Part shown: piece by piece, positions 1 through 7,540 of the stretch
How positions within the stretch are numbered: the first letter of the stretch is position 1
How the letters are laid out: every line of letters starts with the position of its first letter
Assembly: GCA_028701815.1 (NCBI GenBank)
Contig: JAQVPY010000007.1
Coordinates: 1-24,000, forward strand
DNA from: Bacteroidales bacterium
Lineage (GTDB): Bacteria > Bacteroidota > Bacteroidia > Bacteroidales > BM520
Length of the DNA stretch: 24,000 nucleotides
Direction of reading: 5' to 3'
Translations under genes and position numbers: made by a program
Notes under the pieces: model-generated
The model's database searches: none
What the model was told of the DNA's origin: nothing
Seen by the model: only the letters and a program-made list of their open reading frames with translations

Positions 1-244
1 CTGAAGCAATAGGCAATGCTCTGCCGTGGATCCCGTGAAATCCGTATGTATTTACATAATAAGGGCTTCTTGAAGAGCATTCGATACCAGATATAACCAA
101 GAGGTCTTCTTTCTTTTTACCTAATTGCGGTAAAATACTTTCGAGCGAAGCAATAATAAAGTGGTCGCCACAACCCGGGCACCATTTAACCATCTGGTCG
201 CTGACAAAATCTTCTTTAGTAAGTTTGTTTACATCGTTTTCCAT
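1..244 (-). CDS. korB: 2-oxoglutarate:ferredoxin oxidoreductase, beta subunit (3' end outside the window)
   Basis: Thiamine-diphosphate-binding beta subunit of a 2-oxoacid:ferredoxin oxidoreductase, which with KorA converts 2-oxoglutarate, CoA and oxidised ferredoxin to succinyl-CoA, CO2 and reduced ferredoxin in the cytoplasm. Only the first 81 codons are present and the frame is open at base 1. Visible landmarks are WCPGCGDH at residues 21-28, the family motif around the ThDP/iron-sulfur site; SGIECSSR at 52-59, where most relatives have SGIGCSSR or similar; and YGFHGIHGRA at 67-76. The ATG at 244 is preceded by a GGAGG site at good spacing and lies two bases after the korA stop, so the two are surely co-transcribed. 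The preference for 2-oxoglutarate over other oxoacids rests on family resemblance, not on a diagnostic residue I can prove. Confidence 0.9.
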   Translation of the reverse strand, partial: MENDVNKLTKEDFVSDQMVKWCPGCGDHFIIASLESILPQLGKKKEDLLVISGIECSSRSPYYVNTYGFHGIHGRALPIAS

Positions 245-246
245 AA

Positions 247-909
247 TTATTCCTCCATAAGTTTAGTATAAGCGTCAACGAGTTCTGAAACGGTGAAAGG
301 AAGTCCTTTCAATTTATTATACTGCTCGTATTTAAATTCCGGCAATGATATGCGGAGATATTTCACGAATTGTCCGAAGTTTAATTCGCAAACGACAATT
401 TTTTTGTATTTTGCAAAAATTTCAGCTGTATTTTTCGGCAACGGGTTAATATAATTAAAATGGCAGAGGCCGATTTTCTTATCCGGAAATTGTTTTTTTA
501 TTGAGGAGAGGGAATTGCAAAGGGCGCCATAAGTTCCGCCCCAACCAACGATAAGGAGGTCGCCTTCTTCATCTCCTTCAACTTTTTGAGAAGGGATATA
601 ATTAGCAATACGGCTTATTTTCTCATCTCTCAAGGTAGCCATCAGTTGATGGTTTTCAGGATTATGGGAAACATTACCTGTGATATTTTCTTTTTCGAGA
701 CCACCGATTCTATGTCTTAGTCCTTCCGTCCCGGGGACAGCCCATTCGCGAGCCAAAGTTTCTTCATCTCTACGATAAGGAGCATAATTAGGATCATTTG
801 CCTTAGCGAGACGCGGAGTAATTGAAGGGAGTTTATCAACTTCCGGGATTCTTATCACCTCAGAACCGTTAGCTATATATCCGTCGGTAAGTAAAATAAC
901 AGGACACAT
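247..909 (-). CDS. korA: 2-oxoglutarate:ferredoxin oxidoreductase alpha subunit, C-terminal part (frameshifted from the upstream part)
   Basis: C-terminal third of KorA. It begins MCPVILLTDGYIANGSE, which in intact relatives lies inside the alpha domain, and it contains the terminal Rossmann-like domain (LLIVGWGGTYGA, near residue 118, and CHFNYINPLP, near 148). The reading frame extends upstream past this ATG to about base 926. Adding one A to the AAA run there yields the expected junction ...AFEAAK-IAIEHMCPV. There is no Shine-Dalgarno site before the ATG and the break is not at a domain boundary. This is therefore best read as the second half of one gene rather than an independent subunit. 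Joined, the two halves give roughly 616 residues, the usual size of fused gamma-alpha KorA. Whether the cell has the break or it is a sequencing error cannot be decided from this sequence. Confidence 0.85.
   Translation of the reverse strand: MCPVILLTDGYIANGSEVIRIPEVDKLPSITPRLAKANDPNYAPYRRDEETLAREWAVPGTEGLRHRIGGLEKENITGNVSHNPENHQLMATLRDEKISRIANYIPSQKVEGDEEGDLLIVGWGGTYGALCNSLSSIKKQFPDKKIGLCHFNYINPLPKNTAEIFAKYKKIVVCELNFGQFVKYLRISLPEFKYEQYNKLKGLPFTVSELVDAYTKLMEE
252..256 (-). promoter_or_regulatory. Strong Shine-Dalgarno site for korB
   Basis: On the minus strand the end of korA reads GGAGG, then seven bases, then the korB ATG. Strong Shine-Dalgarno sites are uncommon in Bacteroidota, and the other starts in this window mostly have none. 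Here it fixes the korB start and suggests efficient translation of korB from the korA-korB message. Confidence 0.6.
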
Positions 910-920
910 GTGTTCGATAG

Positions 921-926
921 CTATTT
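921..926 (-). other. Apparent single-base frameshift in korA
   Basis: On the minus strand the sequence reads GCT AAA TAG CTA TCG. With one more A it reads GCT AAA ATA GCT ATC GAA CAC ATG, encoding AKIAIEHM, which joins the two korA halves exactly as in the family. The missing base is in a short homopolymer. No canonical X-XXY-YYZ slippery heptamer is present (the heptamer here is A-GCT-AAA). Confidence 0.85.
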
Positions 927-2102
927 AGCTGCCTCAAAAGCATAATAGAAGCAGTTTCCCGGAGAGGAAGCGGCAACGACAGCAACCTGACCTTCGCCGT
1001 TATGTCCGTAAAGGGCCTGCAGCAGGTCAGACTGTTCTGTTTTGGTAGGTAATCCTGTTGATGGGCCGCCGCGTTGAACGTCAACAATAACTATAGGTAA
1101 TTCAGTAATAATAGCAAGTCCTATAGCCTCACTTTTTAAGGAGAGTCCGGGACCGCTGGTAGTAGTAAGAGCAAAAGCACCGGCAAAAGAAGCGCCGATA
1201 GAGGAGCAGATACCTGCTATTTCGTCTTCAGCCTGATAAGCTTTGACCCCAAAGTCGCGACGATTTTCCATTTCCACAAGGATATCGGTAGCAGGGGTGA
1301 TAGGATAAGAGCCAAGATATAATTGTCTTCCCGACCTTTCGGAAGCTGCGAGGAAACCCCATGCGGTAGCGAGGTTACCTGTAATATATCTATAGGTGCC
1401 TTTTTCGAGGTTATGTTTCTTAACGATATAGGTTGTTCCACTCACGCTGACATTTTCGGCATAGCTATGACCTGCGTTAAGGACTATTTTATTTGCCTCA
1501 ACGGTTTGTGGCGATTTGGCAAACTTTTTTTCAAAATATTTAAAAGTAGGTTCTAATTCTCTGTTAAACAGAAAATAAATAATACCGAGAGTAAAGACGT
1601 TTCGGCTCTTGTCTGCAATTTTAACATCTTCGATGCCGATATTCTTCTGAGCAGCACGAGTCATTGTCGTAACGGGTGCGGCAATAAGGTGATAATCACC
1701 AAGGGTACCATCATTCAAGGGGTTCGTTTCATAGCCTGCCTTTTTGATAATATCATCTCTAAAAGTGTCGGCGTCGACAATAATAGTGCCGCCGCGTTTC
1801 ACATTCTTAAGATTTGCTTTCAAAGAAGCCGGGTTCATTGCCACTAACACATCTGCATGGTCTCCGGAAGATAAAACCAGTTTCGAGCCGAAATGAATTT
1901 GAAATCCCGATACACCGGAGATGGTATTATGAGGAGCCCTAATCTCTGCCGGATAGTCCGGAAATGTAGCAAAATCATTGCCTACTAATGCAGTGTTATC
2001 GGAGAACAAAGTTCCTATCAGTTGCATCCCGTCACCGGAATCCCCGGCGAATTTAATAACAACATCGTCTAATTCTACGATATTACATTTTTTTTCTGCC
2101 AT
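921..2102 (-). CDS. korA: 2-oxoglutarate:ferredoxin oxidoreductase, alpha (fused gamma-alpha) subunit, N-terminal part
   Basis: N-terminal two thirds of KorA, ending at a premature TAG after residue 393. The gamma domain (about residues 14-200) carries GDSGDG at 20-25 and a pattern of alternating strands and helices. The alpha domain follows with the YPITPATD motif and the QAEDEIAG segment, whose acidic residue belongs to the ThDP half-site in this family, and TTTSGPGLSL. The partner subunit korB lies directly downstream. The ATG at 2102 (MAEKKCNIVE) is the only sensible start, about 100 bases after the terminator of the preceding envelope cluster. I see no convincing promoter in the very AT-rich leader. 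The break falls in a helix of the alpha domain, so the truncated product alone should not be functional. Confidence 0.9.
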   Translation of the reverse strand: MAEKKCNIVELDDVVIKFAGDSGDGMQLIGTLFSDNTALVGNDFATFPDYPAEIRAPHNTISGVSGFQIHFGSKLVLSSGDHADVLVAMNPASLKANLKNVKRGGTIIVDADTFRDDIIKKAGYETNPLNDGTLGDYHLIAAPVTTMTRAAQKNIGIEDVKIADKSRNVFTLGIIYFLFNRELEPTFKYFEKKFAKSPQTVEANKIVLNAGHSYAENVSVSGTTYIVKKHNLEKGTYRYITGNLATAWGFLAASERSGRQLYLGSYPITPATDILVEMENRRDFGVKAYQAEDEIAGICSSIGASFAGAFALTTTSGPGLSLKSEAIGLAIITELPIVIVDVQRGGPSTGLPTKTEQSDLLQALYGHNGEGQVAVVAASSPGNCFYYAFEAAK

Positions 2103-2150
2103 ATCAATTTATTTATAATAATACTATTTTTCTATTTTTAAAATAAGCAT

Positions 2151-2182
2151 AAAGGCACTGAATCTAACAACTCAGTGCCCTT
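2151..2182 (-). terminator. Rho-independent terminator after the skp/bamA cluster
   Basis: GGCACTGA at 2154-2161 and TCAGTGCC at 2172-2179 form a perfect 8-bp stem with a 10-base loop. Outer A-T pairs (2151-2152 with 2181-2182) lie beyond one A-C mismatch. Read on the minus strand, the stem is followed by a T-rich run. It lies about 40 bases after the last chaperone stop and before korA, so it separates the two transcription units. Confidence 0.75.
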
Positions 2183-2219
2183 ATCAAAACAAAGTATGGA
2201 ATTTCCTTATCCCTACTTG

Positions 2220-2735
2220 CTATTTCAATTTCAATTTTTTCTTTACGAGAGGCATAATATCATCAGAAGGTTCTGCATAAAGTAAAAGACCTTCTGTGCT
2301 GTTAAAAATATATGTATATCCGTTTTCTTTAGCAACTGCTTGAACGGCATTACGCGCTTTTTCAATTAGTGGAGCCATGAGGGCATTTTCCTTTTCCGAT
2401 AACTTTTGTTGTCCTGACGTTTGGAACTCTTCCATTCTATTGTTAAGATCGTTCAATTCTTTTTCTTTAGCTTCTCTGATAATATCCGACATTGTAGCAG
2501 CTCCCTGTTGATATGCCGTATATTTCGTTTGTAATTCCTGTTGCATTGCAATTAATTGATTCTCAATAGATTTATAGAATTTCTCGTATTCTGTTCTAAT
2601 TGAATCCTGTTCCGGCATCATTTCAAATAAGGATGCAAAATCGATATGTCCGAATTTGTTAACCTTTTGTGCTTTTACCTCAACAGAGCCAAAACAACAA
2701 ATGACTGCGATAGCGATAACTAAAATTTTTTTCAT
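2220..2735 (-). CDS. OmpH/Skp-family periplasmic chaperone (distal copy)
   Basis: Small periplasmic chaperone of the Skp/OmpH family, 171 residues. Members hold unfolded outer-membrane proteins on their way to the BAM complex. A signal peptide is clear (MKKILVIAIAVICCFGSVEVKA, cleavage near residue 22). The body begins with a short strand (KFGHIDFASLFEMMPEQDS), then a long charged helical arm (about residues 40-130, rich in E, K and Q, coiled-coil-like), and returns with the C-terminal strand around YTYIFNSTEGLLLYAEPSDDI, the typical Skp ending. It follows a second family member with an 83-base gap that contains its own TAnnTTTG promoter-like site. Tandem Skp genes behind bamA are common in Bacteroidota. 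Specialisation between the copies is unknown. Confidence 0.88.
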   Translation of the reverse strand: MKKILVIAIAVICCFGSVEVKAQKVNKFGHIDFASLFEMMPEQDSIRTEYEKFYKSIENQLIAMQQELQTKYTAYQQGAATMSDIIREAKEKELNDLNNRMEEFQTSGQQKLSEKENALMAPLIEKARNAVQAVAKENGYTYIFNSTEGLLLYAEPSDDIMPLVKKKLKLK

Positions 2736-2773
2736 TTTATTTCTTTTTATGTTTATATTATTTTATTAGACTG

Positions 2774-2781
2774 CAAAAGTA
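2774..2781 (-). promoter_or_regulatory. Promoter -7 element (TAnnTTTG type) for the distal skp gene
   Basis: The minus strand reads TACTTTTGCAG, an exact match to the Bacteroidota -7 consensus TAnnTTTG, about 40 bases before the skp ATG at 2735. I do not see a well-spaced TTTG -33 element. The site shares TTTGCAG with two other elements in this window (near 7525 and 20902). Confidence 0.55.
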
Positions 2782-2818
2782 ATCCTTTTTTACAAATATT
2801 TCTATTCTTTTCAAATTT

Positions 2819-3334
2819 TTAATATGAATACCCCATATTCTCAAGGACGTCGTCACTTATATCATATTTCGCGTTCGAGTAAATCATGGTCACGCCATCG
2901 GATTTATTGAAGATAATACCATAAGCGTTTTTCTCAGCTATATCTTGAATAGAATTATAAACTCTTTCCTGAATAGGCTTTATCAGTTCCTGACGCTTTT
3001 TATACAATTCGCCTTCCGTTCCGAATTTGGCCTTCTGTAAATCTTTAGCTTCTTTCTCCTTGTTGAGTATTTCCTGTTCTTTTTTCTGTCTCATCTCCTC
3101 CGGATAAACCACTTTATTCGCCTGATATTCCTTATAGAGTTTGTCTACCTCTGCGAAAATTGCGGAGACTTCATTTTGCCACTGTGCCGAATATTCATCA
3201 AGTTGCGCCTGGGCATCATTGAATTCCGGTATTTTCGACAGGATATAATCAGTGTCAACATAAGCTATCTTTTGAGCAAAACAGCTGCCGAAACCTAATA
3301 TCGACACGGCTGCAATTAAAAAAAACTTTTTCAT
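2819..3334 (-). CDS. OmpH/Skp-family periplasmic chaperone (proximal copy)
   Basis: Skp/OmpH-family chaperone of 171 residues with a signal peptide MKKFFLIAAVSILGFGSCFAQ. I start it at the ATG at 3334, since an upstream in-frame ATG at 3382 would place 16 polar residues ahead of the signal sequence. The mature part starts KIAYVDTDYILSKIPEFNDAQ, the classic beginning of the family. It continues through a long K/E/Q-rich helical arm (about residues 40-130) and closes with YGIIFNKSDGVTMIYSNAKYDISD. It lies 64 bases downstream of bamA in the same orientation, which fits a role in delivering outer-membrane proteins to BamA. It resembles the next gene in size and layout but not closely in sequence, so the duplication is old. 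Confidence 0.9.
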   Translation of the reverse strand: MKKFFLIAAVSILGFGSCFAQKIAYVDTDYILSKIPEFNDAQAQLDEYSAQWQNEVSAIFAEVDKLYKEYQANKVVYPEEMRQKKEQEILNKEKEAKDLQKAKFGTEGELYKKRQELIKPIQERVYNSIQDIAEKNAYGIIFNKSDGVTMIYSNAKYDISDDVLENMGYSY

Positions 3335-3369
3335 ATCTTCAATTTTTATTGTTTCTACATAAAGAACAT

Positions 3370-3385
3370 ATAATGCAAGCATTAT
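3370..3385. repeat. Short inverted repeat between bamA and skp
   Basis: ATAATGC at 3370-3376 and GCATTAT at 3379-3385 form a perfect 7-bp inverted repeat around two bases. It lies in the 64-base leader of the proximal skp gene. It could be a protein-binding site or a small hairpin. It lacks a T run and so does not look like a terminator. Confidence 0.35.
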
Positions 3386-3398
3386 GCCAAATTATATA

Positions 3399-6020
3399 TT
3401 AATCTATTGACCCGTTGATTGAGAAGTGGAACTGACTTCCCGACGCGCTCGAATTGCTCGGAATCTCGTCAAAACCATAGCCCCAGTCGAGACCTAACAA
3501 CCCGAACATCGGCATATATACTCTCACACCGACGCCGGCAGATCTGTATGTGTCGAAGGGCTTAAACTCCTTGAAATCATCCCACGAATTTCCGGACTCC
3601 GCAAACAGCAACGCATAAATAGTCGCATTAGGATTTAAAGAAAGCGGATATCTAAGTTCTATGGTGTTTTTATTATATATGGTCGCTCCTTCGGAGGGGC
3701 TCATGCTTTCAGATGTATACCCTCTGAATCCGATAATTTCTCGTCCGTCGTAATAACCGTAACCGGAAAGGCCGTCGCCTCCCATATAATAACGCTCAAA
3801 AGGAGTATAACCCAAGTCTTTGTTATATGTTCCGAGAAAACCGTATCTGACCCTCGCCATCAACACTAAATCTCCTATCAGTTTCTGATAATAAGCGGCT
3901 CTGAAATCCCACTTGTGATATTCTACCCATCTGTATCTGTCGTTGCCATCCATCGCTTCATATTCGGCGGCCGTTTTCCTGTTGAATAAAGAATATGGCG
4001 GTGTAATCTTTAAACCGAAAGAAATCTCAGATCCATAACGCGGAAAATAAGGAGAGTCGGTGGAACTCCTCGACAAGGTGATCCCGTATGAGAAGTTGAA
4101 AAAATTACCTTTATCGATATTGGAAGGAAGATAATAAGAATAGTTGTCAACATAATAGTTTATGAATGAGACCGACTGATATAGCATAAAAAAATCGTCA
4201 GGCCACTGTAATCTCTTTCCGAGACCAAAGGTAAGACCATTCTGCTGGAAGACCCCATAAAGGGGTTTTTCCTTAGAATATCCGTTGGTCATCCTCGTAA
4301 AATAGTAAGAAGTAGTCAATGCATTCGGTTTCTTTCCGCCAAGCCACGGTTCGGTAAATGACGCGCTGACTGCAATATAGCCCTTGCCATACGTCTGAAA
4401 TCTCAAAGATAGAGCTTGTCCGTCGCCGACAGGGACAGGATGCCATGCATCTTTTTTGAAAATATTTCTTAAAGAGAAATTAGAAAACTTTACACCTATA
4501 GTCCCTACAAGCCTACTATACATCCATCCTAAAGATAATTCCAACTGGTCGGAAGAGGTTTCCTCAACACTATACAGTACGTCGACAGTGCCGTCGAGCG
4601 GGTTTTGCTGAATATCGGGAGTGATAGTCTCTGCATTAAAATATCCCAGCCCCGCCAACTCTCTCTGCGAACGGATGATATTGGAACGGCTGAATAAATC
4701 ACCCGGCAAAGTTCGAATCTCTCGCATCGCGACAAAATCGTTTGTCTTTGTGTTCCCAAGAAGTTTCACCTTGTTGATATTAGCCTGAGCCCCTTCATAA
4801 ATTTGTATTACCATATCAATAGAGTCGTTCTCTACTAATACTTCCATTGGAGTTACCCTAAAGAACAAATATCCGTCATCCATATATAAAGAACTGACGT
4901 CCATGCCTGTCAGATTGAAGTTGAGGTTCGCCTCCATTTCTTTTTGGTTGTAAACATCACCCTTGTTAATTTTCAAAATGGCGTTCAACTCTCCGGCAGT
5001 ATGTTTTGTATTACCTACCCATGTAATGTTTCTGAAATAATATTTCTTCCCTTCGGAGACATTAATGTCAAGTAAAAGATTTCCCCTGTCAGAGGTCGTA
5101 TATACAGAGTCGCTTACTATTTTGAAATCCCTATATCCCAGGGAGTTATATTTGTCGACTAACTTTTGTTTGTCTTCTTCCCATTTATCCTCTACAAATT
5201 TTGACCCTTTAAAAATGCGAACATTCGTATTACGCATAGCATAAAGTGCTGCGTTATAAGCTATCTCCGACATGTCGAAAGTGATAGACTTTTTCATAGT
5301 CGAAATAAACAGTGTGTCAAGATAATCCAATGGTTTAAAATAACCCTGCTCCTTTGTCTCTTTAAAAGTCATCTTAATCTGCGCGTCGTCAAGATTCTCA
5401 TTCCCTTCAATATTTATATGCTGTATTTTTACTTTCTTCCCTTTTTGGATGTCAAAAGTTAGTATCAAGCTGTTTGCTTCCATGGTATCCGGCTGTTGTA
5501 AGATATCAAGGTCGAGATTATAAAAACCTTTTTTTGCATAGAAAGAACGAATTATGTTATCTATGCGCATCAGCATATTATCGTTTACCACATCGCCTCT
5601 AATAATGTTTATTTCGTCACGAATATTATCAGCATCCGCCTTTTTTATCCCTTTAAAAGAAAACTTGGAAAGTCGCGGCCTCTCCTCTAAAAAGATGTCG
5701 AGGAAGACTTTATCTTCCACTATAGAGGTCGCTGTTATGGAAACATCCGTAAACAGGCCCTGCTTCCAGAGGTTCTTTGTCGCCGCAGTGATTTTATCGC
5801 CGGGGACAGAAATTTTATCTCCTACCTTCAAGCCGGAGATCATCTTCAGGACGTTTTCGTCAAGGTATTTTACTCCAGATATTGTAACACCACCAATGAC
5901 ATATTCTTTCGGTCTGCTATAACTGATGTCATTCATTTCATTTGAAAAAGTTATCTGCGCCTTCGCAAAAAAAGGCATAACCGAGAATAACAGGAACAAT
6001 AGGGGTAGTTTATATTTCAT
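3399..6020 (-). CDS. bamA: BamA, outer-membrane protein assembly factor
   Basis: Essential Omp85 protein that folds and inserts beta-barrel proteins into the outer membrane; 873 residues. The signal peptide is MKYKLPLLFLLFSVMPFFAKA. Five POTRA repeats follow, recognisable by their first strands: VIGGVTISGVKYL, RLSKFSFKGIKKA, KVKIQHINIEGNENL, KYYFRNITWVGNTKH and NINKVKLLGNTKT. The third is enlarged by a long insertion. The 16-strand barrel starts near residue 490 (LELSLGWMYSR). The loop-6 signature is present as GFRGYTSES, matching the [VI]RG[FY]-type motif. The protein ends HFSINGSID, without the terminal aromatic residue usual in outer-membrane barrels. It starts 6 bases after uppS, and two Skp-type chaperones follow, a usual Bacteroidota arrangement linking cell-wall lipid supply and outer-membrane biogenesis. 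Confidence 0.95.
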   Translation of the reverse strand: MKYKLPLLFLLFSVMPFFAKAQITFSNEMNDISYSRPKEYVIGGVTISGVKYLDENVLKMISGLKVGDKISVPGDKITAATKNLWKQGLFTDVSITATSIVEDKVFLDIFLEERPRLSKFSFKGIKKADADNIRDEINIIRGDVVNDNMLMRIDNIIRSFYAKKGFYNLDLDILQQPDTMEANSLILTFDIQKGKKVKIQHINIEGNENLDDAQIKMTFKETKEQGYFKPLDYLDTLFISTMKKSITFDMSEIAYNAALYAMRNTNVRIFKGSKFVEDKWEEDKQKLVDKYNSLGYRDFKIVSDSVYTTSDRGNLLLDINVSEGKKYYFRNITWVGNTKHTAGELNAILKINKGDVYNQKEMEANLNFNLTGMDVSSLYMDDGYLFFRVTPMEVLVENDSIDMVIQIYEGAQANINKVKLLGNTKTNDFVAMREIRTLPGDLFSRSNIIRSQRELAGLGYFNAETITPDIQQNPLDGTVDVLYSVEETSSDQLELSLGWMYSRLVGTIGVKFSNFSLRNIFKKDAWHPVPVGDGQALSLRFQTYGKGYIAVSASFTEPWLGGKKPNALTTSYYFTRMTNGYSKEKPLYGVFQQNGLTFGLGKRLQWPDDFFMLYQSVSFINYYVDNYSYYLPSNIDKGNFFNFSYGITLSRSSTDSPYFPRYGSEISFGLKITPPYSLFNRKTAAEYEAMDGNDRYRWVEYHKWDFRAAYYQKLIGDLVLMARVRYGFLGTYNKDLGYTPFERYYMGGDGLSGYGYYDGREIIGFRGYTSESMSPSEGATIYNKNTIELRYPLSLNPNATIYALLFAESGNSWDDFKEFKPFDTYRSAGVGVRVYMPMFGLLGLDWGYGFDEIPSNSSASGSQFHFSINGSID

Positions 6021-6026
6021 TTTTCT

Positions 6027-6734
6027 TTATTTATTATTATCAATAAGTCCGAAGCGTCTTTTTCGATGAGAATACTCTTCGATAGCACTGAATAAATCTT
6101 CTTTTTTAAAATCCGGCCACAGCGTCTTGCAAAACAGCAATTCCGCATACGACGCCTGCCACAGCAGGAAATTACTCAGTCGGTATTCTCCCCCCGTTCT
6201 GATAATCAGATCGGGATCGGGGTAATTTTTTGTATCGAGGTGATTAGAGATATATTTTTCATCTATTATCTCCGTTTTTCCGTTTTCTCGTTCTGCGACG
6301 ATATCTTTTACTGCGCGCACAATTTCATCACGAAAAGAATAATTAAGAGCCAGAACGACCGTAAGGTTGACATTCTTCTCGGTCTTTTTCATGCACCATT
6401 TGTATTTTTCTACGACGTCGGGGCGCAGCGCATTGAGGTTTCCTATCACAGCTATTCTGATACCGTTTCCCATCAACCTGTCGATGTTTTCATCTACGGT
6501 ATTTATGGCAAGATTCATAAGGCCTGTAACTTCTTCTTCGGGGCGTTTATTATTTTCCGTCGAAAAAGCATAGAGGGTAAGATATTCGACGCCTTTTTCA
6601 AGACAGCCGCGCAGCACTTCATCTACAGCGTCAGCACCGTGGATATGACCGAAAGAGCGTGGCTGATTTCTTTCCACGGCCCATCTTCCGTTGCCGTCCA
6701 TTATTATGCCTATATGTCTCGGTATGCCATTCAT
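6027..6734 (-). CDS. uppS: Isoprenyl transferase (undecaprenyl diphosphate synthase)
   Basis: Cytoplasmic cis-prenyltransferase that extends farnesyl diphosphate with isopentenyl diphosphate to the C55 lipid carrier used for peptidoglycan and O-antigen; 235 residues, normal length. The active-site loop MDGNGRWA occupies residues 12-19, with the catalytic Asp at 13. GHIHGADAV follows at 29-37 and the substrate-binding signature RTGGEYRLSNFLLWQ at 179-193. It starts 4 bases after the DUF6089 gene and ends 6 bases before bamA, so it is part of a tight envelope operon. No Shine-Dalgarno site is visible, which is normal for this phylum. Identification is secure; only the exact chain length made is inferred from the family. 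Confidence 0.96.
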   Translation of the reverse strand: MNGIPRHIGIIMDGNGRWAVERNQPRSFGHIHGADAVDEVLRGCLEKGVEYLTLYAFSTENNKRPEEEVTGLMNLAINTVDENIDRLMGNGIRIAVIGNLNALRPDVVEKYKWCMKKTEKNVNLTVVLALNYSFRDEIVRAVKDIVAERENGKTEIIDEKYISNHLDTKNYPDPDLIIRTGGEYRLSNFLLWQASYAELLFCKTLWPDFKKEDLFSAIEEYSHRKRRFGLIDNNK

Positions 6735-6738
6735 TATA

Positions 6739-7509
6739 CTAATAACCCTTTAAATGTTCTTTACAACGCTTGCTCTTTGCCACATTAAAACAGTAGGAAA
6801 ACCCGACTTGTAGCATTGAATACCAATCGGGATGAGCGGTGTCACAAACAAAAAGCATCTCCTTGTCCCTAAACTGTTCCTCGTCACCATAATAGTACAT
6901 CCCGTCAAGCCAGTCGACGAAAGTGCGGTGCATCATCCATTCCAGGTGTATTCCCCAATTATATGAGAAAGAGTATTTTACGCCAAACCCGAAGGCAATG
7001 CCGGGAGCTACTGTATTGTGCTTCTGTATTTCAGTTCCATCGCTCCCATGTAATCCTTGGCTATTAAACAGATATTCATCTTCGAGAAAGCCCCCCTGAC
7101 AAAACACGGGGAATGCGCAACTTACACCTCCTACGAGGTAGGTAGTCCAAAAATTATTTCTTGCTCCGATAAAAAACGGGAGGAAGTTGACTTCACACAA
7201 CGCTGAGGCGTCAATAATATCCGACTTAAACCATCCGCTTCGTGATTCCAGAGAATGGGAAGAGATGTCATCAGCATGTAATCTGCCGTAATTTCCGGAA
7301 AGTCTGACGGCAAACCTCGTAGTCAGGTTATATCTTGCATATAATCCGGCTGAGAAGTCAGTGTTTAAAAACTGTTTCCCGGGATTTAATTCGCCAAGAT
7401 AATAACAAGCGCCTCCTGAGAGACCGACCTCAACCACTTGAGCGTTTCCCGAAAAACTCTTTGTCAAACAAACTAATGCTACCAGCAATGCCGCTAATAA
7501 TTGTCTCAT
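6739..7509 (-). CDS. DUF6089-family outer-membrane beta-barrel protein
   Basis: Protein of 256 residues with signal peptide (MRQLLAALLVALVCLTKSFSGNAQ). It resembles the DUF6089 family, predicted small outer-membrane barrels found between nadK and uppS in Bacteroidota. It starts VVEVGLSGGACYYLGELNP after the signal, then alternates amphipathic strands (FSAGLYARYNLTTRFAVRLSGNYG, FGFGVKYSFSYNWGIHLEWM) and ends MLQVGFSYCFNV, consistent with a barrel of about eight strands. I chose the ATG at 7509: an in-frame ATG at 7554 would overlap nadK and lie upstream of the TAACTTTGCAG promoter element. The biochemical role is unknown. Its fixed place beside uppS and bamA suggests an envelope function, which is inference. 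Confidence 0.8.
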   Translation of the reverse strand: MRQLLAALLVALVCLTKSFSGNAQVVEVGLSGGACYYLGELNPGKQFLNTDFSAGLYARYNLTTRFAVRLSGNYGRLHADDISSHSLESRSGWFKSDIIDASALCEVNFLPFFIGARNNFWTTYLVGGVSCAFPVFCQGGFLEDEYLFNSQGLHGSDGTEIQKHNTVAPGIAFGFGVKYSFSYNWGIHLEWMMHRTFVDWLDGMYYYGDEEQFRDKEMLFVCDTAHPDWYSMLQVGFSYCFNVAKSKRCKEHLKGY

Positions 7510-7524
7510 TTTCACTTTAAACTG

Positions 7525-7532
7525 CAAAGTTA
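7525..7532 (-). promoter_or_regulatory. Promoter -7 element (TAnnTTTG type) before the DUF6089-uppS-bamA genes
   Basis: The minus strand reads TAACTTTGCAG, an exact match to TAnnTTTG, in the 31-base gap after nadK. Transcription would begin only about 10 bases before the ATG at 7509, giving a very short leader and supporting that start. No clear -33 TTTG is visible. Confidence 0.55.
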
Positions 7533-7540
7533 CATCTTTT

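Noticed and set aside
907..932. Programmed frameshift in korA
   Set aside because: A -1 shift would be needed, but the sequence before TAG is A-GCT-AAA, not a slippery heptamer, and I see no strong downstream stem or upstream Shine-Dalgarno stimulator.
6240..6788. Plus-strand open frame of 182 codons opposite uppS
   Set aside because: Antisense to uppS with all its active-site motifs; the product shows no recognisable motif.
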